64,000 nucleotides of DNA from Acidobacteriota bacterium (GCA_022711665.1 JAKLEN010000002.1:470001-534000); one strand, 5' to 3'; shown: positions 32,217 to 41,667, counted from the stretch's first letter. Notes: generated by a model from the sequence alone, not told the origin. Numbers and translations are program-made.

Positions 32217-35084
32217 CTATGATCCCTGACGCCCCGCGGGGCGCCTGCCGCCGGGACCTCGCCTTTCATCCGGATCCGCGAGATCGTCCTTCTCCGGCAC
32301 GAGCCTCAGGGCAGACGCGACGTGCCCAGCGAGTTCGTTCGGCCCGAAATACTGGTAGTAATAATCCGTGTTCGTCAGCCAGCCGGGCAGGAGGTTCCAG
32401 TAATAGGGACTGCCGAGGACCCCGCTGACGCCGCCGGCCAGCGAGCTCACCCCCCTTATGCCGCTCGGCCGGCCTTCGGCCACGGAGCGGCTGACCGGCC
32501 CGTAGACCAGCAGGAACGAGTTCTCGTCGACCGCACGCACGGTGTTGCTGGCCGGGTCAACGGTATTGAAGCCGCCGTCCACGGGGATGCCGGATAGGGT
32601 CGGAAGCGGCGGCGGGAACGTCCCGCCGGCGGGAGGGATATTGAAGATCGAGCCCAGGGGGTGCTTGAAGATCACGCGGTTGAGCTTCCCCCAGCGGTAG
32701 TCGCTTTGATTGGTCGAGCGGCCGAAAGCGTTGGCGAAGCCGTCGCCGGCCAGCATGTCCAGGGCGTTCCTCAACGCCCGGAGCAGATAGATGTCCCGGC
32801 GATCCTCGGGACTCGGCACGCCGGGATAGGCGAAGAAGTCGATCCCGGATTCTCCGACGCCGCGCCTCGCCGGGAACGACTCGAGAAGATGGCGCAAGTC
32901 CGCCAGGGACGTCCCGGGCTGAGGGAGCGGCAGACCGTAGGGAGCGAGCTTGGCGTCGAAGACGCTCGCGACGGCCTGGCTGCGCCAAAGGGCGTAGATG
33001 GCCGCCGCCGCGCTAGCGGCGATCTCCGCGGACGACGGCGAGCCCAGCCGCCCGAACTCGTCGCCCGCGTCATAGCCTTCGGGGATGCCGGTCGGGGTGG
33101 TGAAGTCCCAGGCCGCGAGCCGGGCCACCGCCTCCTGGAGAGCCGGGTCGAAGCGGAACAGGGCCAGGGGCTCGGCCGCGCCCGCCCGGGCCGCGTTCGC
33201 GTTGGCCGCGACGATGTGCGGCACGAAGAACCGGGCGTCCATGAGGACCGTGTCGGCCTGGATCCGCTTCATGTCCTCGAAGCTCACGGCGCCCCGGGCG
33301 ATCTCCTGCTTGAGCATCTCGGTGATGCGCGCGGCCCGCGACCCGATGTTGAACGAGTATCCGATGTAATAGATGCCCCCGCCCGGCCGCTCCGCCGCGA
33401 GCGGCTCGTTCCCCAGCGTGATCCCGGTCGGGTCGTTGTTCGCGTTCACGACGAACCCGGCGGGCGGGTTCACGACATGGGGCATCTCCTCCGCCGGGAT
33501 GATCTCGTAAGGCAGCATCTGGTCCGGCTGCGGGTTCGCGACCGCCAGCCATTCGTTGCCGCCCCGGCCGTTGCGCAGGAGCCACGGCGGCGCCCCGTTG
33601 ACCGCGCCGGCCTGCAGGTCCTCGCGGATGGGAATCTCGCCGGCGAGGAAATAGCCGAAATCCCCCCGGCGGCCGATAAAGACGATGTTCTGCGGGAAGG
33701 TGAACAGGCGCGTGCCGCGGGCGAACTCCTCGACGGTCCGGGCCTCGGCCCAGGCCAGGGCCCCTTCGAATTCCTGGCTGGCGCCGGACCCGGTCCACTG
33801 CCAGCTGATGGCGGCCCCGGTCGCCTGGTCCAATTGGACGATCGGGCCGTTGTTGCGGCGCGGCACGATCAGGCTGGCCGCGGGGATGCCCGAGCCCGGA
33901 GGGACGACGACCAGCCGGCCGTCGATCCGAGCCCGGTAGGTCTCGGGCACGGGGATGACGTGCTCGGCCTGGCCCAAGTAGATCGAGCTCAATCCGCTCG
34001 GCGAGCTAGCGTCGGGCACGACCTGCTCGGAGTAATAATCGATCGTGTCGACGTACGGGTTCGTGAAGCCCCAGGAGAACCACCGGCTGTGGCCGATCAT
34101 GACGGTGGGCGCGCCGGCGAAGCTCTGGCCGGTGACGTCATATCGTCCCGCCGAGAGATGGATCGGATAGAAGTACGGGGGGACCGGCATCTCGAGGTGC
34201 GGGTCGTTGGCCATCAGCGGAAAGCCCGAGTCCGTCCAGCGCCCGCCGACGGCCCAGCCGTTCGAGCCGCCGCCGCGGCCCTCCCTGGCCGCCCGGAAGA
34301 ATTCGATCCCGTCGGTCTCCTTGACGTGCCTCTCCATCAGCTCCAGCAGGGACGGGTCCGGGGACGGGGCGGGGCGGTGGCGGCCCCTGCCCGGAGCCCG
34401 GACCGGCTCGGCCATGGCGTCGGGAACGGTCGTGGCCGTCTCGAACGGGGCCGAGCGGAAGAGGTCGTCATAGAAGAGCTTCGTGCCGTCGAAGCCCAGC
34501 GCGCCGCCCGCCGCCTGGTAGTTCAAAAGAGCGGTCGTGTACGGAATGTCGGTTTCGTTGAACACCCCCTGCTGGAGGCAGAGGACCTTAACGATTTTCA
34601 TCGTATCCAGGGGCTCCCAGGGATCGAACGCCCCGACGCCGAGGGCGCCGTACTCGGGCGGGAGCGGATGGCCGGCGACGAAGGCGTTGACGCCGTCGGC
34701 GTAGGCCTCGAGGATCGCCCGGACGCGCGGCGAGGCGGCCGCCCACGACCGGGCCGCGGCCCGGCCCAGCCCGAGGGTCCGGAACTTGACGTCCTGGGCC
34801 AGCGCGGCCGGGCCGACAAGCTCCGCCAGCGCGCCGGCGGCCGTGTGCCTGAACACGTCCATCTGGAACAGCCGGTCCTCGGCGTGGACGTAGCCGTTAA
34901 GAAAGAACAGGTCGTGCTCGTTGGCCGCCCGGATGTGGGCGATGCCGTTCGAGTCCCGGACGATCTCGGCGGCCGCCTGAAGGCCGGGCATCCGGGCCGG
35001 CGGACCGGAGCGGACGTCCTGGCCGGACCACCCGCCGCTTAAAGCGATCAGAAGCGCCGCGACAGCCGTTCCCTTGATGTTCAT
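32217..35084 (-). CDS. exported penicillin acylase family (S45) amidohydrolase
   Basis: This 955-aa N-terminal-nucleophile hydrolase has a signal peptide and GAGGAGG before the ATG. The alpha chain (RDSNGIAHIRAANEHDLFFLNGYVHAEDRLFQMD) precedes the autocleavage site, and the nucleophile Ser is about residue 273 in GGGSNGWAVGG. The beta chain contains ANDPHLEMPVPPYFYPIHL, FSWGFTNPYVDTIDYY and, near the C-terminus, FGRSTNQSDYRWGKLNRVIF. Family members hydrolyse penicillins, acyl-homoserine lactones or other amides in the periplasm; the true substrate cannot be told from sequence. Confidence 0.92.
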   Translation of the reverse strand: MNIKGTAVAALLIALSGGWSGQDVRSGPPARMPGLQAAAEIVRDSNGIAHIRAANEHDLFFLNGYVHAEDRLFQMDVFRHTAAGALAELVGPAALAQDVKFRTLGLGRAAARSWAAASPRVRAILEAYADGVNAFVAGHPLPPEYGALGVGAFDPWEPLDTMKIVKVLCLQQGVFNETDIPYTTALLNYQAAGGALGFDGTKLFYDDLFRSAPFETATTVPDAMAEPVRAPGRGRHRPAPSPDPSLLELMERHVKETDGIEFFRAAREGRGGGSNGWAVGGRWTDSGFPLMANDPHLEMPVPPYFYPIHLSAGRYDVTGQSFAGAPTVMIGHSRWFSWGFTNPYVDTIDYYSEQVVPDASSPSGLSSIYLGQAEHVIPVPETYRARIDGRLVVVPPGSGIPAASLIVPRRNNGPIVQLDQATGAAISWQWTGSGASQEFEGALAWAEARTVEEFARGTRLFTFPQNIVFIGRRGDFGYFLAGEIPIREDLQAGAVNGAPPWLLRNGRGGNEWLAVANPQPDQMLPYEIIPAEEMPHVVNPPAGFVVNANNDPTGITLGNEPLAAERPGGGIYYIGYSFNIGSRAARITEMLKQEIARGAVSFEDMKRIQADTVLMDARFFVPHIVAANANAARAGAAEPLALFRFDPALQEAVARLAAWDFTTPTGIPEGYDAGDEFGRLGSPSSAEIAASAAAAIYALWRSQAVASVFDAKLAPYGLPLPQPGTSLADLRHLLESFPARRGVGESGIDFFAYPGVPSPEDRRDIYLLRALRNALDMLAGDGFANAFGRSTNQSDYRWGKLNRVIFKHPLGSIFNIPPAGGTFPPPLPTLSGIPVDGGFNTVDPASNTVRAVDENSFLLVYGPVSRSVAEGRPSGIRGVSSLAGGVSGVLGSPYYWNLLPGWLTNTDYYYQYFGPNELAGHVASALRLVPEKDDLADPDERRGPGGRRPAGRQGS

Positions 35085-35203
35085 GGGGCCTCCTCTGTTT
35101 TACGGTCATTCAGGTCGGCTCCGCCCGGGCGATAGTCAAGGGGCCGGAGCGAGGCGTCGCTCTATGGCGCATTCCGGTTCATGATGTCGCATGGCCGGAA
35201 CGT

Positions 35204-35233
35204 TTGACACGCGCGCGGCGGCCGGGCTATGAT
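35204..35233 (+). promoter_or_regulatory. promoter of the HTH-TPR regulator
   Basis: TTGACA (35204-35209), an 18-bp spacer and TATGAT (35228-35233), 21 bases before the ATG at 35255. The same arrangement, with the last 20 bases identical, recurs at 41041-41100. Confidence 0.7.
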
Positions 35234-35254
35234 CGGAACGGCCGGAAGGGTGGG

Positions 35255-36949
35255 ATGTCCGAACAGCGGGAGGTCCTTTCTTCTTGGAAGGAGATTTCCG
35301 CCTACCTCAAGCGCACGCCCCGGACCTGCCAGAGGTTCGAGAACGAGATGGGTCTGCCCGTTCACCGGCTCGACGGCTCGGCGAAGGCCCGCGTCTTCGC
35401 CTACAGCGACGAGCTCGACGCCTGGCTGGCGCAGAAGGTTGACGAGCACGAGCAGGCCCCCCGCAAGTCGAGGCGCCTGGCGATCCTGGGGCTGGCCGGC
35501 GCCGGGGCGGTCGCGGCCGTCGCCGCCATCCTGATCCTGGCCTTGAAGGCCGGGCCGGCGGCGGGGTCGATCGCCGTCCTGCCCTTCGACGATCTGAGCC
35601 CCGGCCCGGGCTCGGAGGAGCTGGCCGCCGGCCTCACCGAGGACATCACCGACGGCCTGGGCCGGATCCACGGCCTCCGCGTGACAGGGCGCGTGACGGC
35701 CTCGGTCGTCAAGAAGATGGGTCTCGACGCCCGCCGGACCGGCCGCGCCTTGAAGGTCCGGTACCTCATCGAGGGAAGCACCCGGGTCGCGGGTCCGCGC
35801 CTGCGGGCCGTGGCCCGGCTGGTCGAAGCCCGGAACGGTTTCGTGCTCTGGGCGGAAGACTTCGACCGGCCGAAGGAAGACTTCTTCGCGGTCAAGGACG
35901 GTATCGCCAGTTCGGTCGCGGCCCGTCTCGGCATCGTCCTCTCCGCCCGGGAGGAATCGGCCCTGCGCGAGCGGCCCACCGCCGACATGCAGGCCTACGA
36001 GCTCTATATGACGGGCCGCTATCTCCTGGGCCGGCCGAAGCCGGAAGCGCCGGGGCTGGCCCTGCGCTATTTCGAGGAAGCCCTCCGCCGCGATCCCAAG
36101 TTCGCCCTGGCCAAGGTCGGCATCGCCTGGTTTCACATAAATATGGCGACCCTCCTCCTGGCCCGTCCCAATGACATGGGCCCGAAGGCCGAGGCGGCCG
36201 CAAGGGAAGCCCTGGCGCTGGGGCCGGACCTGGCCGAGGCCCACGCCGTCAACGCCTGGGTGCAGTTCATCTACGGATGGAACTGGGATGCGGCCGAGGC
36301 GGACTTCCAACGGGCCCTCGAGCTCGATCCGGCCGACGGAATGACGCGGGGGTGGTACGCCTATTTCCTGTTTTCCCGGAGACGCTTCAAGGAAGCCCGA
36401 AAGGAGATCGGGCGGGCCCTGGCCGCGGAGCCGCTCACGCCCTATCTCCACGGCCTGTCCATGTGGATCCACGTTCATACCGGCGGGACCGAAGAGGCCC
36501 TCAAGGAATTCAGGAAGGTTCAAGCGATCGAGCCCGATTTCAGCTTCGCCTATTTCGGCGCCGGACTGGCCACTCTGATCGAGGGGCGCATCGACGAGAG
36601 CATAGAGATGTTCAAGAAAAGCTGCCTGCTCCCCGGCACCCGCGGCTGGCCCGAGGCCGGCTTGGCGGTGGCCTATCTCAAGAAGGGCGACCGCAAGAGC
36701 GCCGCGGACGTTTACGGGAATCTGCTCCGGGAATGGGAAAAGACCGGCCTGGTGTCCGCCGTCCACGTGGCGTGGGCCGCGGCCGCCATGGGCGATATCG
36801 ATCGGGCCCTGGAATTGCTGAGGACGGCCGTACGGGAACGCGACCCTTCCGTCGTGGTCGTCCACGTCGCGACCGAGACGAGCCTGCCCCGCCTGGCCCG
36901 CGACCCGCGCTTCCTGGCGGTCCTTGACGAGGTCGGTCTGCCGCGCTGA
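35255..36949 (+). CDS. membrane HTH regulator with FlgO/TolB-N-like and TPR domains
   Basis: This 564-aa protein has an excisionase-like DNA-binding domain (residues 7-60; SSWKEISAYLKRTPRTC; VFAYSDELDAWL), a transmembrane helix (LGLAGAGAVAAVAAILILAL, about 75-95), then the extracytoplasmic pattern SIAVLPFDDLSP ... ELAAGLTEDITDGL ... RYLIEGSTRV (the FlgO/TolB-N-like domain common in TPR-bearing regulators). Several tetratricopeptide repeats follow up to the C-terminus. A one-component sensor is likely. It shares its N-terminal domain with the protein at 22956. The start follows GAAGGG; earlier codons lie inside the promoter. Confidence 0.82.
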   Translation: MSEQREVLSSWKEISAYLKRTPRTCQRFENEMGLPVHRLDGSAKARVFAYSDELDAWLAQKVDEHEQAPRKSRRLAILGLAGAGAVAAVAAILILALKAGPAAGSIAVLPFDDLSPGPGSEELAAGLTEDITDGLGRIHGLRVTGRVTASVVKKMGLDARRTGRALKVRYLIEGSTRVAGPRLRAVARLVEARNGFVLWAEDFDRPKEDFFAVKDGIASSVAARLGIVLSAREESALRERPTADMQAYELYMTGRYLLGRPKPEAPGLALRYFEEALRRDPKFALAKVGIAWFHINMATLLLARPNDMGPKAEAAAREALALGPDLAEAHAVNAWVQFIYGWNWDAAEADFQRALELDPADGMTRGWYAYFLFSRRRFKEARKEIGRALAAEPLTPYLHGLSMWIHVHTGGTEEALKEFRKVQAIEPDFSFAYFGAGLATLIEGRIDESIEMFKKSCLLPGTRGWPEAGLAVAYLKKGDRKSAADVYGNLLREWEKTGLVSAVHVAWAAAAMGDIDRALELLRTAVRERDPSVVVVHVATETSLPRLARDPRFLAVLDEVGLPR

Positions 36950-36950
36950 G

Positions 36951-38492
36951 CTAGATATAGAGCTTGACGCGGGGCCAGACGTCCGTCAGGGGGACCTTGA
37001 GGCCGCGGCAGAGATAGATCGGAAGCCCGCTCTCGTAGGGCATGGCGAGGGCGTCGGAGTGGCGGGCGGCCTCGACGACTTGGACGTACGTCCGGAGATG
37101 ATCCTCCGCGTTCCCGCCGATGACGATCATGACCTCGCCGCGGCCCGGCGGCGGGCCCCAGAGCCAATAGTTGTTGTGGCCGCTGGCCGCGAATGGCAGC
37201 CCAAACCGGCGGCCCAGGACGTTGACGGCCGAAGCCTCGCCGTAGTTCTGAGCAAAGATGCCGCAAACGGCTTTGTCGGATTCGTCGAGGCCCCGATAGA
37301 CGCGGGCCACGTCCTCGGCCAATCCCTCCCAGCCGAACTGGTCGGCGAAGTGCTGGGGAAGGAGGCCTAACTCCTGGCGTTCTCCCGCCTGGGGCGCGAT
37401 CCCCAGGCCGCGCATGTACGAGACTAGGCCGCCGGGGGACAGCACCGGAACGGCCATCGGCGCGGCCGCGGTCCCGAACGCGGCGGCCAGGACGAGGCCG
37501 GCCGGGACGACCCAGCGCCGCTTCGGCCGCGAGGCGAAGCGCTCCAGGGCCACCGCCCCGCCGGCCAGCATGACCGGGTAGACGGGGGCCATGTAGTAGG
37601 CCTTGCCGCCCGAGAAGACGAAGAAGGCGAACAGGGCCACGTAGGCCCAGGCGAAGGTCCGCACGGGCCTGGCGTCGCGCCCGAACCAGAAATAGCCGAT
37701 CCCGATGAGGATGACGATCATCGTCAGGGGCAGGGCCTCCATGGTCTGGCCGGCGAGGAACTGGAGCGGCGAGAGGACGGCGTTCTTGTGGGCCACGGCG
37801 TTGCGGTTGAGCTCGATGAACGGCAGGCCGTGCCGGACCTGCCACAGGAGATTGGGCAGGAAGACGGCCAGGGCGACGGCGACCCCCGCCCAGAACCGGC
37901 CGCGCAGGAGCTCGGACCGGGCCGAGCTGAGCAGGAAGCCGAGGCCGAGAGCGGCGACGAAGAAGGCGATCGAGTACTTGTTCTGCAGGGCCAGGCCGAC
38001 GACCAGGCCGAAGACCGGCCAGAGTTTCCGCCGTCCGTCCTTCAGGATGAGGACCAGGAGGTAGGCCGCCAGCGTCCAGAACAGGACGTCGAAGGCGTTG
38101 GGCGTCAGCATCCCGCCGAAGCCCAGGAGGACGGGCGCGAAGAAGACCGAAACCGCGGCCAGCGCCTGGGCCCCGCGGCCTCCGCCCAGCCGGCGGGCGA
38201 TGAGGCCGGCCAGCACGATCGTCGCCGCCCCGGCCAGGGCCGGCAGGAGGCGCAGCCCCGGGAGCGAGTCGCCGAAAAGGAGCCGCGCCAGCCGGGCGAC
38301 GAGCGGCGTGAGCGGCGGCTGGTCGACGTACCCGAAGTCGAGCCGCCCGCCGCAGACGATGAAGTAGAGCTCGTCGCGGAAGAAGCCGTATCGCCCGCCG
38401 ACGGCCAGGTGCACGAGGAGCCTGGCCGCTCCAAGGCAGAGCGGGACGACCGTCCCGCTCCGGAGCGCCGTTCGAAGCACGCCCTTTTTCAT
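36951..38492 (-). CDS. GT39-family (ArnT/PMT-like) membrane glycosyltransferase
   Basis: This 513-aa protein has about ten to twelve membrane helices. The family loop is in the first third: FFRDELYFIVCGGRLDFGYVDQPPLTPLVARL, with the catalytic acidic residue of the RDE/D motif. Such enzymes use polyprenyl-phosphate sugars on the periplasmic face to modify lipid A, proteins or glycans. A soluble C-terminal part follows the last helix (about residues 350-513). Its start has GGGGAGG. It ends one base after the convergent HTH-TPR gene. A lipid-linked donor could come from the GT2 at 2827, by inference. Confidence 0.88.
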   Translation of the reverse strand: MKKGVLRTALRSGTVVPLCLGAARLLVHLAVGGRYGFFRDELYFIVCGGRLDFGYVDQPPLTPLVARLARLLFGDSLPGLRLLPALAGAATIVLAGLIARRLGGGRGAQALAAVSVFFAPVLLGFGGMLTPNAFDVLFWTLAAYLLVLILKDGRRKLWPVFGLVVGLALQNKYSIAFFVAALGLGFLLSSARSELLRGRFWAGVAVALAVFLPNLLWQVRHGLPFIELNRNAVAHKNAVLSPLQFLAGQTMEALPLTMIVILIGIGYFWFGRDARPVRTFAWAYVALFAFFVFSGGKAYYMAPVYPVMLAGGAVALERFASRPKRRWVVPAGLVLAAAFGTAAAPMAVPVLSPGGLVSYMRGLGIAPQAGERQELGLLPQHFADQFGWEGLAEDVARVYRGLDESDKAVCGIFAQNYGEASAVNVLGRRFGLPFAASGHNNYWLWGPPPGRGEVMIVIGGNAEDHLRTYVQVVEAARHSDALAMPYESGLPIYLCRGLKVPLTDVWPRVKLYI

Positions 38493-38535
38493 GCTTCCCT
38501 CCCCGCTCCAGCCGGGGCCGGAGGCGCCGCTGAAG

Positions 38536-40962
38536 CTATTTTTTCAATTCGATCGTGGCCGTGCTCTCCGTCGTCTTGGCGTAGTCCTTGGCCGACTGGA
38601 GGTAGCCGACCGCCGTCTTCGTCGACTCCGGGCAGGCCTGGAAGCTCTCGTTGAACGTCAGGCCCGCGGTCTGGAAGGCCTTGGCCCGCACCGAGAACGA
38701 CTGCACCGACGGCAGGGCGGTCTTGGCGGCCTCCTTGAGGGTCTTGCCCCCCGTTTTCGCGGCGGCTCCCAGCTTCTCGAACACCGCCGGCATCTCCTGC
38801 AGGGTCGCGGCATAGGGCTCGAGCCCGGTGGTGCGGAACTGATCGACGCAGTCCAACAGGTTGCCGAAGCCCGTCGAGATCGAGGCGAGGCCGGCCGCGG
38901 TCTGGCCGATGGCCTGGGTCTTACCGCAGCCGCAGTCGCTCTTTTCGAAGGGCAGCCCCACCAGGCTCGGCGGGTTGGACGGGGGCGTCGGCGGCAGTTC
39001 CGTCCCGGGCGTCGTGGCCGGGGTCGTCGTGCCCGGCGTCGTGGGCGTCGTGGCCGGGGTCGTGGGCGTCGTCTTCTTCGGATCGGACTTCGGCGTGGGT
39101 TTCGGCTTTTCCGGCTCGGTCGGCGTCTTCTTCTCCTGCGGCGGCGTCTCCGTTTTCCGGCAGAGCTTCTGGCGCCGGGTGATGTCCTGCATGATCTTGT
39201 TCCAGTGGTCCATCCACTTGGCCGCCTCGGCCATCCTGTCGGTCTGGCCCTTGAGGTTGCCGAGGTGCTGGCCGAACTCCTGGGCCGCCTTGACGACGTC
39301 CTGCGCGTCGAAGACCGTCTGGACGAACTGCTTGCCCGAGTACTCCGCGGCCAGGCCGGCCACGTCGACGCTGCTGTCCACGACATCGGCGCCCATTTCG
39401 AGGTCGGTGAGGACGTCGATGGCGGCGTCGAGCTTGCCGATGACTTCGGAGACTCCCGTGACCCCGGCGGCCACCTTGTCCCCGTAACCCGCCACCGAGC
39501 CGACGACGGCGACGGCCGTCTTGCGGGCCAGCTGGGCGGTGGCCGTCGCGATCTTTTCCGAGGACTCCTGGAACTCCTTGGAATCCATGGCCGCCGAGAA
39601 GTCCTTGGCCGAGGCCTTCCAGGAGTCCGAGGCGATCTTCATCATCTCCTCGAGCTTGGCTATTGTCGCCTTGTCGCAATTTACGACATCGACCTGGACG
39701 GCGGGGCCGAAGCGCTCGCCACACGAGGTCCGGGCCTGGATGGCCGTCTTCCCAGTGCGCAGGCCCTGGAGGGCGACCGCGTTGCCCAGGTTGGCGAGGG
39801 ACAGGATCGCCGGGTCGTCGGCGACGAAATCGAGCATGTCCGCCGCGTCCGCGGGGAGGACCCTGATCGGGACCTCGAGGACGCCCGACGTTTTATTGCC
39901 GTCGACATCGTAGAGCGCGATCTCGGGGACGGCCTGGCCGCCGTTGACCGATTCGATGCGCACCGAGGCCACGGCGTGGGAGGCCTCGACGACCTGGCCG
40001 TCGGGGGTGGTGTATTCCACGAAGAGGGTCCCCCGGTCCGGCGATCCCGCGGTCAGCGTGGCCGCGGCGCCCTTGGACTGGACCGTCACCGCCTCCGGCG
40101 GAATGACGCGGAAGCTGTAGGTGCCGCCTGCCGGGGTGCCCGAGGCCGTCACCTGGCCCCGGCCGCCCTCTCCCAGCGTGAAGCAGCCGGCCAGCGTGAC
40201 CTGGGCGGCGGCGGGCGGGGGCCCGAAGCTCAGCGTGGCCCGTACGTCGACCGGGTACCTGATATCGGCCTCGGGGTCGCCTTGGATGGTCCCCTGGTTC
40301 GTCTTGACGATCGAGGCCGCCCGCCGGATCTCGTCTTCGCTGAAACGGAACGTCAGGAGCCGGGCCGCCTCGTCGTCGGTGAAGCCGAGGCAATTGACGC
40401 CCGCGCCGATCTCGGTGACCGTCTGGAGCATCCAGCTGAACTTCAGGGTGGCCCCGGATGCAGTGCGTTCGAGCACCGCGTCCGTGTCGTCGGCGTAGGG
40501 GGCTTGCTTGCTGTAGCTCGATCCGTTCTTGGCGTTGAACTCATAGGCCCCGTCCCGGAGCGTCTCGGTCCAGGTATAGTCGAAGTCGGGGTCCTTGGCC
40601 TTGCCCGAGCCCTTGATCTCCTTGACGTAGAACGGCAGCCGCTCGCCCGCCTTGAGGCGGGCGAAGGCGCTCCACGAGAAAGGCGTGCCGTCCCAGGCCG
40701 GAAGGAGGGCATACCGCACTTCTCCCTTGGCGGACCAGTTCACTTCGCCGACCTGCGCGTTCTCCTCGAACACGATACGGAAGGCGATCGGCCGGGCGGG
40801 ATCGTGCTGGGCCAGCCGCTTGAACTCCTGCGGGGGCGGGGGCGCGGCGGCCGGCAGGGGAACTGCAGCGGCCGAAAGGAGGGCCAGGAGGGCGCCGAGA
40901 AGCGCCGGGCGTGGTGCGGTGCGGGGGCGGCGGGATTGGCCGATAGGGGCGAAGGGTGTCAT
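38536..40962 (-). CDS. large exported protein with Ig-like region and P/T-rich linker, unknown
   Basis: This protein has 808 aa from ATG 40962. Signal peptide (RPALLGALLALLSAAAVPLPAAA). Residues about 30-240 are a beta-rich domain; about 240-400 read like bacterial Ig/BIG folds (ATASVRIESVNGG-type strands, LDFVADDPAILSLANLGNAVALQGLRTGKTAIQARTSC); about 400-590 are helical and coiled; about 600-665 form a Lys/Pro/Thr linker (many TTP and PTTP units); the C-terminal 140 residues are again helical with a CGCGKTQ motif. Eight or so Cys could form disulfides. No known whole-protein family. Its promoter places -10 only seven bases before the ATG. Confidence 0.75.
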   Translation of the reverse strand: MTPFAPIGQSRRPRTAPRPALLGALLALLSAAAVPLPAAAPPPPQEFKRLAQHDPARPIAFRIVFEENAQVGEVNWSAKGEVRYALLPAWDGTPFSWSAFARLKAGERLPFYVKEIKGSGKAKDPDFDYTWTETLRDGAYEFNAKNGSSYSKQAPYADDTDAVLERTASGATLKFSWMLQTVTEIGAGVNCLGFTDDEAARLLTFRFSEDEIRRAASIVKTNQGTIQGDPEADIRYPVDVRATLSFGPPPAAAQVTLAGCFTLGEGGRGQVTASGTPAGGTYSFRVIPPEAVTVQSKGAAATLTAGSPDRGTLFVEYTTPDGQVVEASHAVASVRIESVNGGQAVPEIALYDVDGNKTSGVLEVPIRVLPADAADMLDFVADDPAILSLANLGNAVALQGLRTGKTAIQARTSCGERFGPAVQVDVVNCDKATIAKLEEMMKIASDSWKASAKDFSAAMDSKEFQESSEKIATATAQLARKTAVAVVGSVAGYGDKVAAGVTGVSEVIGKLDAAIDVLTDLEMGADVVDSSVDVAGLAAEYSGKQFVQTVFDAQDVVKAAQEFGQHLGNLKGQTDRMAEAAKWMDHWNKIMQDITRRQKLCRKTETPPQEKKTPTEPEKPKPTPKSDPKKTTPTTPATTPTTPGTTTPATTPGTELPPTPPSNPPSLVGLPFEKSDCGCGKTQAIGQTAAGLASISTGFGNLLDCVDQFRTTGLEPYAATLQEMPAVFEKLGAAAKTGGKTLKEAAKTALPSVQSFSVRAKAFQTAGLTFNESFQACPESTKTAVGYLQSAKDYAKTTESTATIELKK

Positions 40963-40969
40963 GGGCGGG

Positions 40970-40999
40970 ATCATATCGGAAAGCCCTGACGGCGGTCAA
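40970..40999 (-). promoter_or_regulatory. leaderless promoter of the large exported protein
   Basis: On the minus strand TTGACC (40994-40999), an 18-bp spacer and TATGAT (40970-40975), then seven bases to the ATG at 40962. Confidence 0.65.
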
Positions 41000-41040
41000 T
41001 GATGCGCGCCGCCGCGGCCTTGATCGAGCCCCGGGGCAGG

Positions 41041-41070
41041 TTGACATTCCCGCGCCGGCCGATTTATTAT
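41041..41070 (+). promoter_or_regulatory. duplicated promoter ahead of the BamE-like array
   Basis: TTGACA (41041-41046), an 18-bp spacer and TATTAT (41065-41070). Aligned with 35204-35263, about 47 of 60 bases match, including an unbroken run through the ribosome site and the codons ATG TCC GAA. Confidence 0.7.
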
Positions 41071-41091
41071 CCGGGCAGACGGAAGGGTGGG

Positions 41092-41199
41092 ATGTCCGAA
41101 AGACTTGGCGGTTGTTTCTCTGCCTTTCTCGCCGCTGCGAAAAGCATCCGGTCTATCAGATGGATCCCGGACACCTTATCTACAAATGAGAATTCCTAA
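41092..41199 (+). pseudogene. remnant start of an HTH regulator gene
   Basis: Downstream of the duplicated promoter the reading begins MSE, as in the gene at 35255, but then departs at once (RLGGCFSAFLAAAKS) and stops after 35 codons. No DNA-binding domain follows. It overlaps the start of the first BamE-like gene. It could be a short leader peptide, but a broken 5' end left by recombination fits better. Confidence 0.4.
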
Positions 41200-41542
41200 G
41201 GCGTTCGTTTTCTCAGTTATCGCGTTGATCGTCGTCTTCTATGGATACAAAGCCCTGAGATTTAATGAGAAGGTAAAAGCATTTGATACGAGGATTCAAA
41301 TCGGCGATAGCATGGCCAAGGTCATTAGGCTTATGGGTCAGCCTTCCGGCATTAATCCCGACTATCCCGTTGGAGAGGAGTTGGTTGTCCGATATGGGCT
41401 TAAAACCAGGGATACAATTCTTCTGGTTTATCGAGGGATCTATTTTCTTCGCGAAGATTTGAACTTCGCCTTCAATCCCGATACCGGGGAACTGATAGAG
41501 AAAGATCGGGCCATTATAACGTGGTGGTCGAGCTTCGAATAG
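41186..41542 (+). CDS. membrane-anchored BamE/SmpA-like protein, paralogue 1
   Basis: This 118-aa protein has one N-terminal helix (KAFVFSVIALIVVFYGYKAL) and then a small exported domain. The domain pattern IQIGDSMAKVIRLMGQPS resembles the first helix-turn of SmpA/OmlA (BamE) domains (GMTxxxVxxLLGxP), followed by two strand blocks (TILLVYRGIYFLREDLNFAFNPDTGELI). No lipobox is present. Paralogues 2 and 3 follow within 1.5 kb. Function unknown; BamE-like domains usually bind other envelope proteins. Confidence 0.7.
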   Translation: MRIPKAFVFSVIALIVVFYGYKALRFNEKVKAFDTRIQIGDSMAKVIRLMGQPSGINPDYPVGEELVVRYGLKTRDTILLVYRGIYFLREDLNFAFNPDTGELIEKDRAIITWWSSFE

Positions 41543-41667
41543 TGACCATGACAATAAAAATATCAGTATCGCTGCGGCCGACTTTCAACAAGAGCTGCAG
41601 GGCATTCTTCCGAAAAAGCGGTTACGGGGCGAGAAGACCAAAATAGGATAAAGGAATCGATAAAAAA

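Noticed and set aside
32661..35042. 793-residue reading frame on the plus strand
   Set aside because: It is antisense to the penicillin acylase, which has a complete active site; no ribosome site or domains.
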